In this document: one piece after another, positions 63,466 to 64,000 of the stretch
How the letters are laid out: each line of letters begins with the position of its first letter
How positions within the stretch are numbered: position 1 is the stretch's first letter
Assembly (NCBI GenBank): GCA_002408065.1
Contig: DHQI01000007.1
Location: forward strand, 37,400 to 101,399
Source of the DNA: Bacteroidales bacterium UBA5342
GTDB lineage: Bacteria; Bacteroidota; Bacteroidia; Bacteroidales; UBA5342
Direction of reading: 5' to 3'
DNA: 64,000 nucleotides
Position numbers and translations under genes: made by a program
Notes under the pieces: generated by a model
What the model was told of the DNA's origin: nothing
What the model saw: the letters and a program-made list of their open reading frames with translations, nothing else
Database searches by the model: none

Positions 63466-64000
63466 ATGTCTACAAAAAACAGAGTAGTGCCAATAGTGAT
63501 GATGATTCTCCTATTTGGTATGATTTCTTTCGTGACCAACCTGGCGGCCCCTATGGGTATTGTCCTTAAAGAACAATTTGGCGTTAGTAATTTCCAGGGA
63601 ATGCTGGGTAATGCTATGAACTTTATTGCCTATGCAGTAATGGGCATCCCCGGTGGTATTTTACTACAGAGAGTCGGCTATAAAAAAACAGCTCTTATAG
63701 CCGTATTTGTTGGTTTCGTGGGTATCGGCACACAGTATCTATCTGGTCACGTAGCCGACAGCGCCGCATTTTCAGTTTACTTACTAGGTGCTTTCATTGC
63801 TGGTATTTCTATGTGTTTGCTCAACACCGTTGTAAACCCAATGCTTAACACCTTGGGCGGTGGTGGCAACACGGGTAACCAACTTATTCAGGTGGGTGCT
63901 TCGTTCAACTCTGTGATGGCTACTTTTACACCAGCTTTTGTAGGTATCCTCATAGGTGAGGCAGCTAAAGCCCAGATCACTGACGTATTCCCTGTTATGT
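63466..64000 (+). CDS. MFS sugar transporter (FucP/FHS-like), partial
   Basis: The gene starts at ATG 63466 (MSTKNRVVPIVMM) and is open to the window edge, giving the first 178 residues or so. At least five hydrophobic helices are visible. Motifs: NLAAPMGIVLKEQFGVSN in loop 1, YAVMGIPGGILLQRVGYKK (MFS signature after helix 2) and NPMLNTLGGGGNTGNQLIQ with ASFNSVMA, which resembles the fucose/galactose/glucose:proton symporter (FHS) group. It probably imports a monosaccharide released by the locus. It is divergent from the SSS operon with a shared control region. The C-terminal half is outside the window. Confidence 0.85.
   Translation, partial: MSTKNRVVPIVMMILLFGMISFVTNLAAPMGIVLKEQFGVSNFQGMLGNAMNFIAYAVMGIPGGILLQRVGYKKTALIAVFVGFVGIGTQYLSGHVADSAAFSVYLLGAFIAGISMCLLNTVVNPMLNTLGGGGNTGNQLIQVGASFNSVMATFTPAFVGILIGEAAKAQITDVFPVM

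Overview
The window reads as a marine-type Bacteroidota (Bacteroidetes) chromosome segment devoted almost entirely to taking apart a complex, probably sulfated, polysaccharide. The phylum assignment rests on type IX secretion (T9SS) C-terminal sorting domains on at least five and probably seven proteins, many lipoprotein signal peptides, promoter elements close to the Bacteroidota -7 consensus TANNTTTG, and the density of sulfatases and glycoside hydrolases. I assign 31 protein genes; one runs off the right edge. I saw no tRNA, rRNA, CRISPR array, transposase or phage gene.

Layout, left to right. (1) 0.1-11.7 kb, minus strand: a GH120-like beta-xylosidase, two sulfatases, a large T9SS beta-helix enzyme, a third sulfatase and a GH43-like propeller enzyme. 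(2) 11.9-20.6 kb: a GH2 enzyme on plus, a secreted DJ-1/PfpI protein and an uncharacterised toroid-like protein on minus, and a multidomain TIM-barrel-like T9SS protein on plus. (3) 20.7-31.7 kb, one long minus run: GH43, modular beta-helix, GH43, nucleoside-hydrolase-like protein, beta-helix, GH43. (4) 31.9-37.1 kb, plus run: a double GH43, a GH43 lipoprotein, a DUF1080 protein and aldose 1-epimerase. (5) 37.2-45.7 kb: a 1019-aa nucleoside-hydrolase-like multimodular protein and a GH43 on minus, then a sulfatase and a 743-aa unknown on plus. (6) 45.9-54.1 kb, minus: a sulfatase, two tandem paralogous secreted proteins with no visible catalytic domain, and a secreted GH27. (7) 54.4-56.9 kb, plus: a sulfatase and a small beta-helix enzyme. 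(8) 57.1-63.0 kb, minus: a beta-helix lipoprotein, a cytoplasmic GH27, a sodium/solute symporter and a putative glycosidase lipoprotein, divergent from an MFS sugar transporter that leaves the window.

How they may work together (inference): T9SS-exported beta-helix enzymes and propeller GH43s attack the polymer outside the cell; six S1-type sulfatases remove sulfate; GH120, GH43, GH27 and GH2 enzymes trim xylose/arabinose/galactose-type side groups; released mono- or disaccharides enter through the SSS symporter and the MFS permease; a cytoplasmic GH27 and the aldose epimerase finish the job. The substrate is not identified. The mix favours a sulfated galactose/arabinose/xylose heteropolymer over agar, alginate or fucoidan, because I see no recognisable agarase, alginate lyase or fucosidase.

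Two observations stand out. A palindromic TGTACA word, often paired at exactly 21 bp, is concentrated in the spacers and looks like the operator of a shared regulon. An uncharacterised beta-sandwich-like module appears twice in a beta-helix enzyme and again in two tandem non-enzymatic T9SS proteins. No SusC/SusD pair and no regulator lie in the window.
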